Source of the DNA: Bradyrhizobium algeriense
GTDB taxonomy: Bacteria; Pseudomonadota; Alphaproteobacteria; Rhizobiales; Xanthobacteraceae
NCBI RefSeq assembly: GCF_036924595.1
Contig: NZ_JAZHRV010000001.1
Coordinates: forward strand, 5,890,001-5,954,000
DNA: 64,000 nucleotides
Reading direction: 5' to 3'
The notes below the pieces were generated by a model. It saw only the letters and a list, made by a program, of their open reading frames with translations. It was not told the DNA's origin and ran no database searches. Positions 1 through 8,263 of this stretch are shown here, in pieces. The position numbers were made by a program, and so were the translations under genes. Position 1 is the stretch's first letter; each line of letters starts with the position of its first letter.

Positions 1-376
1 GCCGTTCTTCGATCTGGTGCTGGCCTGGAACGTCGGGATCAGTTTTGGCTGGTTCCAAAGCGATAACCAGTTTGCCCAGCTCGCGCTGATGGCGATCAAG
101 GCGATCGCCGTGATCGTGCTAGGGATCTGGATGGCGCGCTCCAGCACCCTGCTGGCGACGCTGGCGCTCGGCCTGATCATCGGGGGCGCGGCCGGCAACG
201 TCACCGACCGCTTCCTGTATGGCGCGGTGGTCGATTTTGCCCTGTTCCACATCGAGATCGGGGGAAAAACCTTCAATTGGTATGTGTTTAACCTGGCGGA
301 TGTGGCCATTGTTGCCGGGGTAGCGGGCCTATTGTATGACTCGTTCCTAGGGGTACCCGCCGCAAAAGCGCCCTGA
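1..376 (+). CDS. lspA: Signal peptidase II (lipoprotein signal peptidase), 5' end missing
   Basis: Inner-membrane aspartyl peptidase that removes the signal peptide of prolipoproteins after diacylglyceryl transfer. The window begins inside the gene: frame 2 is open from base 2 and reads PFFDLVLAWNVGISFGWF, a conserved early segment of the family. About 124 codons of a usual roughly 165 are present. Both catalytic aspartate motifs are visible: GNVTDRF (about bases 196-216) and FNLADVAIV (about 289-315), between transmembrane helices. It ends in TGA and is followed 26 bases later by the secreted-protein gene on the same strand. Family identity is clear; only the start is outside the window. Confidence 0.95.
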   Translation, partial: PFFDLVLAWNVGISFGWFQSDNQFAQLALMAIKAIAVIVLGIWMARSSTLLATLALGLIIGGAAGNVTDRFLYGAVVDFALFHIEIGGKTFNWYVFNLADVAIVAGVAGLLYDSFLGVPAAKAP

Positions 377-468
377 TCCCGGTCGATACGAACCCCTGCG
401 GTATGGAGCCATCACGCCCCTTAAACCGGCCCCCGCGTGTTGCAGAAATTGTGAATGGGAACAGCGCG

Positions 469-1182
469 ATGCGCGAGACCGAAACCCGCTTCTGGATGCT
501 GCAGACCAGCTCGCTGAGCCGGGCCCTGCGGTTCGCCGCCATTGCTCTCGGCATCGTCCTCGTGATGGCCACCGGACCGTTGCGCGCGGCGGACGACGAG
601 GATGAGGACGACAAGACCTTCGAGGAAAAGATCATCGAAGGCATCATGCGCGGCATCGGCGGCACCAACATGGAGAACCGCGGCATCGAGTACCGCGAGC
701 GCTCGCCCTTGGTGGTTCCGCCCAAGCTGGACTTGCCGCCGCCGGCCGGCTCCTCGGCCGAAGTGACGGCGCCGAACTGGCCGAAGGATCCCGACCTGCA
801 GCGCCGCAAGGCAGCCGCCGCGGCGCGCAAGAAAGAAAACAAGGACCCGCGCGAAGCGGCCCGCATCTTGACGCCGGCCGAACTCGCGGTGGGCAAGACC
901 GCGGCGCCCTCGCGCAAGGACAACGATCCGGTGCAGCCCGGCACCTCGAACAACAATCCGATCCTGAGCCCGTCGCAGCTCGGCTACAACGGCAGCTTCA
1001 GCGGCCTGTTCGGCGGCAACAAGGCCGAGACGGCACCGTTCAAGGCCGAGCCGACGCGGGATTCGCTGACCCAGCCACCGCCCGGCTACCAGACGCCGTC
1101 GCCGAACTACGCCTACGGCACCGGGCCGAGGGAATCGCTCAACAAGGAATACAACCCGGCCAAGGGCAAGTATGGCGATTAG
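469..1182 (+). CDS. Secreted or membrane-anchored hypothetical protein, low-complexity
   Basis: Function not recognised. An ATG at 403 is possible, but the ATG at 469 has GGGA 8 bases upstream and is preferred. The product (237 residues) has an N-terminal hydrophobic segment ending near ATGPLRAADDEDED, which looks like a signal peptide followed by an acidic stretch. The rest is rich in Pro, Ala, Lys and Asn and is probably disordered. A short conserved-looking piece, FEEKIIEGIMRGIGG, follows the acidic stretch. It sits between lspA and the M16 peptidase pair on the same strand. Its 3' end overlaps a 17-base tandem duplication containing the TAG stop. It may be an envelope-associated protein; no catalytic motif is visible. 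Confidence 0.7.
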   Translation: MRETETRFWMLQTSSLSRALRFAAIALGIVLVMATGPLRAADDEDEDDKTFEEKIIEGIMRGIGGTNMENRGIEYRERSPLVVPPKLDLPPPAGSSAEVTAPNWPKDPDLQRRKAAAAARKKENKDPREAARILTPAELAVGKTAAPSRKDNDPVQPGTSNNNPILSPSQLGYNGSFSGLFGGNKAETAPFKAEPTRDSLTQPPPGYQTPSPNYAYGTGPRESLNKEYNPAKGKYGD

Positions 1183-1205
1183 TTAAGCATGGCGATTAGT
1201 TAAGC
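1172..1205. repeat. 17-base tandem duplication across a stop codon
   Basis: Two exact adjacent copies of ATGGCGATTAGTTAAGC. The first copy contains the TAG stop of the preceding gene; the second is in the intergenic gap and repeats the stop. It looks like a recent slippage duplication. Confidence 0.9.
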
Positions 1206-1359
1206 TGATCTCTCGCCTTCGTGACGATTGCTGGTGCCGGCGCGGTGTACGATGCCGCAGCTTGATCCCGAACGGTTTTGTCGGGTTACTTCTAACGTTT
1301 GCGCGAATTTCTGTCGCAGGACCGGTCACCAGCTTTGCGGCATGCGCGCCAGATAGGTC

Positions 1360-2751
1360 ATGATGTCCTCACACCGTTTTGCCGCCTCTCTCGTTGCAGT
1401 CTTCATCTCGACGTTTGCATTTTCCGCCGGCAGCGCATTCGCCCAGACCACGGTCACGTCGGAACGTCCCGCCAGCTTCACCCTCGACAATGGCCTGCAA
1501 GTGGTCGTGATCCCGGATCACCGCACGCCCGTCGTCACGCAGATGATCTGGTACAAGGTCGGCTCCGCCGACGAGACGCCGGGCAAATCGGGACTGGCGC
1601 ACTTTCTCGAGCATCTGATGTTCAAGGGGACAGCCAAACATCCCGCCGGTGAATTCTCCCAGACCGTGCTGCGGATCGGCGGCAACGAGAACGCCTTCAC
1701 CTCGCTCGACTACACCGGCTATTTCCAGCGCGTGCCGCGCGAGCAACTGGCCAAAATGATGGAGTTCGAGGCCGACCGCATGACCGGCCTCATTCTCAAG
1801 GATGAGAACGTACTGCCCGAGCGCGACGTCGTGCTGGAAGAGTTCAACATGCGCGTCGCCAACAATCCGGACGCGCGGTTGACCGAGCAGATCATGGCGG
1901 CGCTGTACCTCAACCATCCTTATGGCCGGCCCGTGATCGGCTGGCGCCAGGAGATCGAGAAGCTCGACCGCGAGGATGCGCTGGCGTTCTACAAGCGCTT
2001 CTACGCGCCGAACAACGCGATCCTGGTGATCGCAGGCGACGTCGACGCCAAGGAAGTCCGCCCGATGGTGGAAAAGGCCTATGGCGGCATCCCGGCGCAG
2101 CCGGCGATATCAGCGCAGCGCATCCGTCCGCAGGAGCCGGTGCCTGCCGCGCCGCGCACGGTGACGCTGTCCGATCCGCGCGTCGAGCAGAGCAGCCTGC
2201 GGCGCTATTATCTTGTCCCCTCCTCCGCAACGGCTGCGGCCGGCGAAGGCCCCGCGCTCGACGTGCTCGCGCAATTGATGGGCGGCGGCTCCAACTCCTA
2301 TCTCTACCGCGCGCTGGTGATCGACCGTCCGCTCGCGATCAGCGCCGGCGCCGGCTATCAGGGCACCTCGCTGGATCCCTCGCAGTTCTCGATCTCGGTT
2401 TCGCCAAAGCCCGGCGTGGAGTTTTCGCAAGTAGAACAGGCGATCGACGGCGTGATTGCGGAGGTGATCCAGAACCCCGCCCGCGCCGAGGATCTCGAGC
2501 GGGTCAAGACCCAGCTGATTGCGGAAGCGATCTACGCCCAGGACAATCAGGCCACGCTGGCGCGCTGGTATGGCGGCGCGCTGACGACCGGGCTTTCCAT
2601 CGACGATATCAGGAGCTGGCCCGACCGGATTCGCGCCGTTACCGCCGAACAAGTCCGCGACGCCGCGCAGAAATGGCTCGAGAAGAACCGCTCGGTGACC
2701 GGCTATCTGATCAAGGATGCCGCGCCGAAACGTGAGGAGAAGCGCTCGTGA
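1360..2751 (+). CDS. M16 family zinc metallopeptidase, catalytic partner
   Basis: Insulinase/mitochondrial processing peptidase-like zinc protease, probably periplasmic. Residues 1-29 form a signal peptide ending at AFA-Q. The inverted zinc motif HxxEH is present as H81-F-L-E84-H85, and the third ligand glutamate lies in ERDVVLEEFNMR (residues about 154-165). N- and C-terminal M16 domains follow in order; 463 residues is typical of the bacterial pair. The next gene, a second M16 protein, starts on a GTG that overlaps this stop (GTGA), so the two are co-translated. In known pairs one subunit is catalytic and the other contributes substrate-binding residues, so a heterodimer is likely. Physiological substrate unknown. 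Confidence 0.92.
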   Translation: MMSSHRFAASLVAVFISTFAFSAGSAFAQTTVTSERPASFTLDNGLQVVVIPDHRTPVVTQMIWYKVGSADETPGKSGLAHFLEHLMFKGTAKHPAGEFSQTVLRIGGNENAFTSLDYTGYFQRVPREQLAKMMEFEADRMTGLILKDENVLPERDVVLEEFNMRVANNPDARLTEQIMAALYLNHPYGRPVIGWRQEIEKLDREDALAFYKRFYAPNNAILVIAGDVDAKEVRPMVEKAYGGIPAQPAISAQRIRPQEPVPAAPRTVTLSDPRVEQSSLRRYYLVPSSATAAAGEGPALDVLAQLMGGGSNSYLYRALVIDRPLAISAGAGYQGTSLDPSQFSISVSPKPGVEFSQVEQAIDGVIAEVIQNPARAEDLERVKTQLIAEAIYAQDNQATLARWYGGALTTGLSIDDIRSWPDRIRAVTAEQVRDAAQKWLEKNRSVTGYLIKDAAPKREEKRS

Positions 2752-4115
2752 TCCGTCTTTCGATTGGCGCGCAGCGCCTCACATCCGGCCTGATCGCCGG
2801 CGCCGTGCTGCTGGTGCTGGCGACGCCGTCGCACGCCGCGGCAAAGATCCAGCGGCTGGTCTCGCCCGGAGGCATCGAGGCGTGGTTCGTGCAGGACGCC
2901 ACCGTGCCCCTGATCGCGATGGAATATGCCTTCAGCGGCGGCGCCGCCCAGGATCCATCGGACAAATCGGGCGTCGGCAATATGGTCGCCGGCCTGCTCG
3001 ACGAGGGCTCCGGCGACCTTGATTCCAAAACCTTTCACGAGCGCCTCGAGCGCCGCGCCATCGAGCTGAGCTTCTCCTCGACCCGGGATTACTTCCGTGG
3101 CTCGTTGCGTATGCTCAAGGACAACAAGGACGAGGCTTTCGGCCTTCTGCATCTGGCGCTGACCTCGCCGCATTTCGACACCACCGACGTCGAGCGGATT
3201 CGTGCACAGGTGCTCTCCGGGCTGCGCCGCGACACCACCAACCCGACCTCGCTGGCGAGCCGCAAATTCCTCGAAACGGCCTTCGGCGATCATCCCTATG
3301 GCAGGCAGGGCAACGGCACGCTCGACAGCGTGCCGAAGATCGACGTCGCCGACATGAAGGATTACGTCCGCCGCGTCATCGCCAAGGATACATTGCGCAT
3401 CGCCGTGGTCGGCGATGTCGATGCCGACACGCTCGGCAAGCTCCTGGACAAGACATTCGGCGGACTGCCGGCCAAGGCCAGCCTGACGGCGATCACCGAA
3501 GTCGAGGCCACCAAGCCGCCGCAGCGCGCGTTCGTGCCGCTCGACGTGCCGCAGACCGTGGTGACGTTCGGCGGCCCCGGCATTCGCCGCCACGATCCGA
3601 ATTTCATGGCCGCTTATGTGGTGAACCACATCCTCGGCGGCGGCGGATTGTCGTCGCGGCTCTACAGGGAGGTGCGCGAAAAGCGTGGCCTCGCCTATTC
3701 GGTCTATCAATCCCTGCTCTGGATGGATCGCTCCGCCCTGTTCATCGGCAATACCGGCACCCGCGCCGACCGCGCCGGCGAGACCGTCGACGCGATCGAG
3801 AAGGAAGTCCGCCGCATGGCCGAGGAAGGCCCGACCCAGAAGGAACTCGACGAGGCCAAGTCCTACCTCAAGGGTTCGCAGATGCTGGCGCTCGATACCT
3901 CCTCGAAGCTCGCCCAGGCGCTGCTGCAGTACCAGCTCGACAAGCTGCCGATCGACTACATCGAGAAGCGCAACGCGCTGGTCGACGCCGTGACGCTCGA
4001 CGACGCCAAGAAGGCCGCGCAGAAGCTGTGGGGCCAGGGCCTGCTCACCGTCATCGTCGGCCGCGCCCCGCAGGCCGCCGCCCAGTCCGTCGTGGCGCCG
4101 CCGAAGGCGAACTGA
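2748..4115 (+). CDS. M16 family peptidase homologue, non-catalytic partner
   Basis: Second half of the M16 pair, 455 residues, with a signal peptide ending near residue 30 (TPSHA). The HxxEH zinc site is absent: the corresponding segment reads GVGNMVAGLLDEG (about residues 75-87), so no zinc catalysis is expected. It keeps the C-domain segment RLYREVREKRGLAYSVY (about residues 303-320), whose Arg and Tyr in this family help bind substrate for the catalytic partner. It starts on GTG overlapping the upstream stop codon by 4 bases. Inference: an obligate heterodimer with the upstream gene. Confidence 0.92.
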   Translation: MIRLSIGAQRLTSGLIAGAVLLVLATPSHAAAKIQRLVSPGGIEAWFVQDATVPLIAMEYAFSGGAAQDPSDKSGVGNMVAGLLDEGSGDLDSKTFHERLERRAIELSFSSTRDYFRGSLRMLKDNKDEAFGLLHLALTSPHFDTTDVERIRAQVLSGLRRDTTNPTSLASRKFLETAFGDHPYGRQGNGTLDSVPKIDVADMKDYVRRVIAKDTLRIAVVGDVDADTLGKLLDKTFGGLPAKASLTAITEVEATKPPQRAFVPLDVPQTVVTFGGPGIRRHDPNFMAAYVVNHILGGGGLSSRLYREVREKRGLAYSVYQSLLWMDRSALFIGNTGTRADRAGETVDAIEKEVRRMAEEGPTQKELDEAKSYLKGSQMLALDTSSKLAQALLQYQLDKLPIDYIEKRNALVDAVTLDDAKKAAQKLWGQGLLTVIVGRAPQAAAQSVVAPPKAN

Positions 4116-4128
4116 CAGGTATTTTCGC

Positions 4129-4260
4129 GGTCATGGCCGGGCATAGCCGTCCGCAGGACGGCGTTGCTTCCGCTTGCCTGTGCCCGGCCATCCACGTTTC
4201 CTTTTTTTCATACGCTGGTAAGACGTGGATGCCCGGGAAAAGCCCGGGCATGACGACGAC
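4129..4260. repeat. Dispersed palindromic repeat, 'TCATGCCCGG' family
   Basis: Composite inverted repeat between the M16 pair and arfB. The outer arms read GGTCATGGCCGGGCAT and ATGCCCGGGCATGACG-like; the inner arms read GCCATCCACGT and ACGTGGATGCCCGGG. A related element lies between groES and groEL. Confidence 0.8.
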
Positions 4261-4262
4261 CG

Positions 4263-4691
4263 GTGAACGCCATGCTGCGGGTTTCCCGCGACCTCACGAT
4301 CGACGAAAACGACATCGAGATCGGCTTCGTCCGCGCCTCCGGCCCGGGCGGGCAGAACGTCAACAAGCTCGCGACAGCGGCCCAGCTCCGCTTCGACACG
4401 CGCAGGGTCACGCTGCCGGAGGATGCCGCCTTGCGGCTGAACCGGATTGCCGGCCAGCGCATGACCAAGGAGGGCGTGATCGTGATCCACGCCCAGCGCT
4501 TCCGCACCCAGGAACGCAATCGCGCCGACGCCATCGACCGCCTGCTCGAAATGCTGCGCGAAGCCATGGTAAGGCCGATACCGCGGCGCGCCACCAAGCC
4601 GACCTTCGGCTCGAAGCAGCGAAGGCTCGAAGGCAAGAAGCGCCGCAGCGACATCAAGGCGAAGCGCAACACCGCGCGCTTCGACGATTGA
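4263..4691 (+). CDS. arfB: Alternative ribosome-rescue factor ArfB (peptidyl-tRNA hydrolase, YaeJ type)
   Basis: Releases nascent chains from ribosomes stalled on truncated mRNA. The catalytic GGQ is G29-G30-Q31 in the segment ASGPGGQNVNK, and the protein is only 142 residues, so it lacks the codon-recognition domain of RF1/RF2. The C-terminal tail from about residue 105 is rich in Arg and Lys (KQRRLEGKKRRSDIK), as expected for the helix that enters the empty mRNA channel. The frame opens with GTG at 4263; an ATG at 4272 would shorten it by three residues. It stands alone between two palindromic repeats. Confidence 0.93.
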   Translation: MNAMLRVSRDLTIDENDIEIGFVRASGPGGQNVNKLATAAQLRFDTRRVTLPEDAALRLNRIAGQRMTKEGVIVIHAQRFRTQERNRADAIDRLLEMLREAMVRPIPRRATKPTFGSKQRRLEGKKRRSDIKAKRNTARFDD

Positions 4692-4710
4692 AGGGCTGCC
4701 GTCGATCTTT

Positions 4711-4791
4711 TGATTGACGCGTTTTCCTGACGCGAACCGGTATTCACCCACGGATCAAGTCCGAGGGCATGCTTCGCTTGAAAACGCTCTC
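4711..4791. repeat. Dispersed repeat, 'GACGCGTTTTC' family
   Basis: Carries GACGCGTTTTCCTGACGCG, then GAACCGGT, then GCTTGAAAACGCTCT. The same blocks recur at 41436-41537 and 58271-58319. It lies between the converging arfB and sigma-factor genes and ends two bases before the sigma-factor stop codon. Confidence 0.8.
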
Positions 4792-4793
4792 CC

Positions 4794-5327
4794 TCAATCC
4801 CGGATCAGATATTCCCGGATCATCAACCGCGCGCGGTGAATGCGCGCCTTGACGCTCTCGCGCGTCAGCCCAAGAACGCCCACGATCTCGTCGATCGGCA
4901 ATTCCTCGATATCGCGCAGCAGGATCACCTCGCGATAATGATCGGGCAAGGACTGGATCGCGCGGGACAGATCGATGCGAATGTCGTCGGGCGCAAGATG
5001 CGCCAAACGCATCTCCACATCGTCGGCCGGAGCGTCAGCCATTCCCGCCGATCGGCGCAGCAGCCGAAGACAGGCGCGGCGGGCGACCGCAAACAGCCAC
5101 GCCGAAAACGACGTCACCGCACGCAGCGTGCCGAGGCGCCGGTACAGCAGCAACAGCGTTTCCGGAACCGCGTCGTCGATATCGGCCGCGCGGCAATTGC
5201 GCGCGGCATAGCGGCGGATGTCGGGCTGGGCTATCGCGATCAGCGAGACCAGCGCCTCAGTGTCGCCGCCGCGCGCGGCCTCGATCAGCGAGGGATCGCA
5301 GCGCCCTGCCCCGGCCAGCGCGGTCAT
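4794..5327 (-). CDS. ECF-type sigma-70 family RNA polymerase sigma factor
   Basis: 177-residue sigma factor with region 2 (about residues 10-80, including RRYAARNCRAADIDDAV and FSAWLFAVARRACLRLLRR) and region 4 (about 115-170, LPDHYREVILLRDIEELPIDEIVG, then a helix-turn-helix LTRESVKARIHRAR). I place the start at the ATG at 5327 because it overlaps the stop of the upstream DUF2892 gene as ATGA; a longer frame from 5369 is possible. The usually conserved VQET of region 2 reads VPET here. No anti-sigma factor is adjacent; the only partner is the small membrane protein upstream. Regulon unknown. Confidence 0.9.
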   Translation of the reverse strand: MTALAGAGRCDPSLIEAARGGDTEALVSLIAIAQPDIRRYAARNCRAADIDDAVPETLLLLYRRLGTLRAVTSFSAWLFAVARRACLRLLRRSAGMADAPADDVEMRLAHLAPDDIRIDLSRAIQSLPDHYREVILLRDIEELPIDEIVGVLGLTRESVKARIHRARLMIREYLIRD

Positions 5328-5530
5328 GGCGAAGGCAGCCTCCGGCCGACCATGGCGCACATCGGACAAAAGCCGAAAAACCCGGTTGCGATCGCGATCG
5401 CGCCAGTGCCCGCGATCAGATAACCGGCCATCGTGCCCGGCATCCCGAACAGCCCGTAGGCAATCATCGCAACGCCCCCGATCGTCCGCATCGCCCGCTC
5501 CCAGCCCGGCAAATTCTTGCGATAAAACAT
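5324..5530 (-). CDS. DUF2892 (YgaP-like transmembrane domain) small membrane protein
   Basis: 68-residue inner-membrane protein with two hydrophobic helices (about residues 17-34 and 36-54) separated by a Gly/Met turn, ending in FCPMCAMVGRRL with C55 and C58 forming a CxxC-like pair. This matches the two-helix domain found alone or fused to rhodanese in YgaP. It is co-translated with the downstream ECF sigma factor (ATGA overlap), so a signalling or redox link is possible, but none is shown by sequence alone. Confidence 0.85.
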   Translation of the reverse strand: MFYRKNLPGWERAMRTIGGVAMIAYGLFGMPGTMAGYLIAGTGAIAIATGFFGFCPMCAMVGRRLPSP

Positions 5531-5645
5531 AACAGCTCCCTTTGATTCAGCGAGAGAACCTCACTCAGTTCTCCCCCAATAGAGCCGTTCAGCCGGGCTT
5601 TCGGTTCGCGAACTTCGGGTCAGGGCACAAAAAAACTGCACAAAA

Positions 5646-5674
5646 AACTCCGGCCGCCTGGCGCGGCCGGAGTT
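5646..5674 (-). terminator. Intrinsic terminator of the 5722-6018 gene
   Basis: Perfect 12-base stem AACTCCGGCCGC/GCGGCCGGAGTT with a 5-base loop. On the minus strand it runs into a T-tract (the A-run at 5642-5647), so it terminates transcription from the secreted-protein gene. Confidence 0.85.
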
Positions 5675-5721
5675 CTGTTTGGAGAGCAACCCGGCGGAGG
5701 AGACGGGTGTCCTCCTGGCAC

Positions 5722-6018
5722 TTATCGGTTGCTCGCTGGCGGGGTAGCCGCTCCGCCCGTGGCCTTGGGCGCTGCATGCGGCGCGCCGCTACCGGCTCCG
5801 ACGGTCCCCTTCGAGCCGGGCTTCGCGCCGGCCTTCTGGCCGGCTGCCGGCGCATCAGCGTCCTCGTCCATGCTGCCCGACGGGCCGCCCTGCATCTGGG
5901 TCGTGCCCTTTGCACCGCCGCGGATCTGGGTGTCGGATGAGGCGCCTTGCGCCAGTAACGGACCGGCAAGCAGAGCCGAGATTGCAACCGCGATAGCCGA
6001 GGTTTTCACTAGCTTCAT
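5722..6018 (-). CDS. Small secreted hypothetical protein, Gly/Ala/Pro-rich
   Basis: 98 residues from the ATG at 6018, which has GGAG 8 bases upstream; an in-frame TTG at 6030 overlaps that ribosome site and is less likely. A signal peptide is clear (KLVKTSAIAVAISALLAGP, cleavage after LLAQG). The mature part is low-complexity Gly, Ala, Pro, Lys and Asp, with no Cys and no recognisable domain. A strong terminator follows. Function unknown; probably a periplasmic or extracellular small protein. Confidence 0.65.
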   Translation of the reverse strand: MKLVKTSAIAVAISALLAGPLLAQGASSDTQIRGGAKGTTQMQGGPSGSMDEDADAPAAGQKAGAKPGSKGTVGAGSGAPHAAPKATGGAATPPASNR

Positions 6019-6321
6019 CCATTTCTCCAAGGTTTGGTTGACGACGAACAGTTCGGCTTCTTCAGGCGCCGTTCACAACCCGAACATGCTCATCGCCGGA
6101 ACAGTCGTTATCCGCGAACGGCGCGCCCGCCATGCAAGCCGCGCGATGTGGTGATCGTGCAGGGATTTCGGGGTCATTTTGCGAATCTTTGGCCACATGC
6201 AGACCGCATATTCGGCGCCTCCGCAGCGTCCGGAAAGTTCCGTAAAAATATTTTGAACACATGCATTTGACTCGGTAGCCGCGTAAAATCGTCATCCAGA
6301 CTCGAATCGATCCGAGAACGC
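6019..6321. other. Divergent intergenic region, no gene recognised
   Basis: About 300 bases between two divergently transcribed genes (secreted protein and mutL). It must hold both promoters. I see no convincing open frame with a ribosome site, no RNA gene and no clear operator. Confidence 0.5.
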
Positions 6322-8133
6322 ATGCCCGTCCGCCAGCTCCCCGAACAGGTCGTCAACCGCATCGCCGCCGGCGAGGTGGTCGAACGTCCTGCGAGCGTGG
6401 TGAAGGAACTGGTCGAGAACGCCATCGATGCCGGCGCCAGCCGCGTCGACATTTTCACCGATGGCGGCGGCCGGCGGCGGATCGGCATCACCGACGACGG
6501 CAGCGGCATGACCCATGGCGACCTTGCGCTCGCCGTCGACCGCCACGCCACCTCCAAGCTGGACGACGAGGATCTCTTACGCATTCGCACGCTGGGGTTT
6601 CGCGGCGAGGCGCTGCCCTCGATCGGCGCGGTCGCGAAGCTCGGCATCACGACGCGCCATGCCAGCGAGCCGCACGCCTGGTCGCTGTCGGTCGAAGGCG
6701 GCGTGAAATCTGCGATCATGCCGGCCGCGCTGTCGCAAGGCACCCGCGTCGAGGTCAGTGATCTCTTTTACGCGACGCCGGCGCGGCTGAAATTCCTCAA
6801 AACCGATCGCACCGAGGCCGAAGCGATCCGCGAAGTGGTGCGGCGGCTGGCGATGGCGCGGCCCGACATCGCCTTCACATTGGCCGGCGAGGAACGCGCG
6901 CCGGTGACCTGGGCCGCAGCGCTGCCCGGCGCGGCGGGCCGGCTGACCCGGCTCGGCGATATCCTGGGAAGCGAATTCCGTTCGAGCGCCATCGAAGTGC
7001 GCGCCGAGCGTGAAGGCGTCGTGGTCGAGGGCTTTGCCGCAGCCCCCTCGCTGACGCGCGCGAACGCGCTCGGACAATATCTGTTCGTCAACGGCCGCCC
7101 CGTCCGCGACAAGCTCATTCTCGGCGCTGTGCGCGCGGCCTATTCGGATTATCTGCCGCGCGACCGCCATCCCGTGGTCGCGCTGTTCGTGACGACAGAT
7201 CCGCAGGAGGTCGACGCCAATGTGCATCCGGCCAAGACCGAGGTGCGGTTTCGCAACGCCGGCCTCGTCCGCGCGCTGATCGTGCACGCACTGAAAGACG
7301 GCCTCGCCCGCGAGGGCCGGCGCACCGCCGCCAATACCGACGGCGCGGCGCTGTCGGCGTTTCGTCCCTCCTTTACGCCGCGCCCGAGCAACTGGGACTG
7401 GCGCAGTTCGCCGGCCTATCCGGTGAACCCCGCGCCTTCATTCGGAGGCTCGGTCGCGTCTGCGCTCGCCGAAGCGGGACAGGCCGCCTTCGATGTCGGC
7501 ACGCCGACCGCCGACGTGCGCTTCGAGGCGCAGCCCTCTGCCGACCTGCTCGACCGCCCGCTGGGCGCGGCGCGGACGCAGATCCACGAGACCTACATCG
7601 TGTCGCAGACCCGCGACGGCCTGGTCGTGGTGGACCAGCACGCCGCGCATGAGCGCATCGTCTATGAGAAGCTGAAGGCGTCGCTGGCGAAGAATGGCGT
7701 GCAGCGGCAGATACTGCTGATCCCCGAAATCGTCGAGCTGGATGAGGCCACGGTCGAGAAGCTGCTGGACCGCGCCGAAGAACTCTGCTCCTTCGGGCTC
7801 GCGATCGATTCCTTCGGCCCCGGCGCAGTCGCGGTGCGCGAAACGCCGTCATTGCTCGGCAAGGCCAATGCCGCCGGATTGCTGCGCGATCTCGCCGAGC
7901 ACATGGCCGAATGGGACGAGGCGCTGCCGCTGGAGCGGCGTTTGATGCATGTCGCGGCCACGATGGCCTGCCACGGCTCGGTCCGCGCCGGGAGGCGACT
8001 CAAGCCGGAAGAGATGAACGCGCTGCTGCGCGAGATGGAAGACACGCCGAACTCCGGCCAGTGCAACCACGGCCGGCCGACCTATGTGGAATTGAAGTTG
8101 AGCGATATCGAGAAGCTGTTCGGGCGGCGTTGA
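6322..8133 (+). CDS. mutL: DNA mismatch repair endonuclease MutL
   Basis: 603-residue GHKL ATPase that links MutS mismatch recognition to strand removal. Motifs in order: NRIAAGEVVERPASVVKELV with catalytic E29, DDGSGM (about 58-63), TLGFRGEALPSI (about 90-101), and GTRVEVSDLFYATPARLKFL closing the ATP lid. The C-terminal domain carries the endonuclease metal motif DQHAxxExxxxE, here D438-Q-H-A then E444 and E449, plus CHGSVRAG and GQCNHGRPT. This is therefore a nicking-type MutL, as expected where there is no MutH. A Pro/Ser-rich linker joins the two halves. It is convergent with rsmD, separated by a repeat. Confidence 0.97.
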   Translation: MPVRQLPEQVVNRIAAGEVVERPASVVKELVENAIDAGASRVDIFTDGGGRRRIGITDDGSGMTHGDLALAVDRHATSKLDDEDLLRIRTLGFRGEALPSIGAVAKLGITTRHASEPHAWSLSVEGGVKSAIMPAALSQGTRVEVSDLFYATPARLKFLKTDRTEAEAIREVVRRLAMARPDIAFTLAGEERAPVTWAAALPGAAGRLTRLGDILGSEFRSSAIEVRAEREGVVVEGFAAAPSLTRANALGQYLFVNGRPVRDKLILGAVRAAYSDYLPRDRHPVVALFVTTDPQEVDANVHPAKTEVRFRNAGLVRALIVHALKDGLAREGRRTAANTDGAALSAFRPSFTPRPSNWDWRSSPAYPVNPAPSFGGSVASALAEAGQAAFDVGTPTADVRFEAQPSADLLDRPLGAARTQIHETYIVSQTRDGLVVVDQHAAHERIVYEKLKASLAKNGVQRQILLIPEIVELDEATVEKLLDRAEELCSFGLAIDSFGPGAVAVRETPSLLGKANAAGLLRDLAEHMAEWDEALPLERRLMHVAATMACHGSVRAGRRLKPEEMNALLREMEDTPNSGQCNHGRPTYVELKLSDIEKLFGRR

Positions 8134-8141
8134 AGGAATTC

Positions 8142-8263
8142 GTAGGGTGGACAAAGCGACTTGTCCGCCGTAGCTCAGCGAGCGAAGGCGGAAGCGTGCC
8201 CACCATCACGAGCACGCTGCTTGATGGTGGGCACGGCGCAAGCGCGCCTTTGCCCACCCTACG
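8142..8263. repeat. Dispersed palindromic repeat, 'GTAGGGTGGGCA' family
   Basis: Outer arms GTAGGGTGGACAAAG and CTTTGCCCACCCTACG-like, inner arms GTGCCCACCATC and GATGGTGGGCAC. It fills the gap between convergent mutL and rsmD, and its right end contains the TAG stop of rsmD (minus strand, 8259-8261). Confidence 0.9.

Noticed and set aside
288..956. Minus-strand frame of 222 codons
   Set aside because: Overlaps lspA and the secreted-protein gene; no domain and poor composition.
6062..6295. 77-codon minus-strand frame upstream of mutL
   Set aside because: No ribosome site, Cys/Arg-rich composition and no hydrophobic or domain pattern; treated as intergenic.
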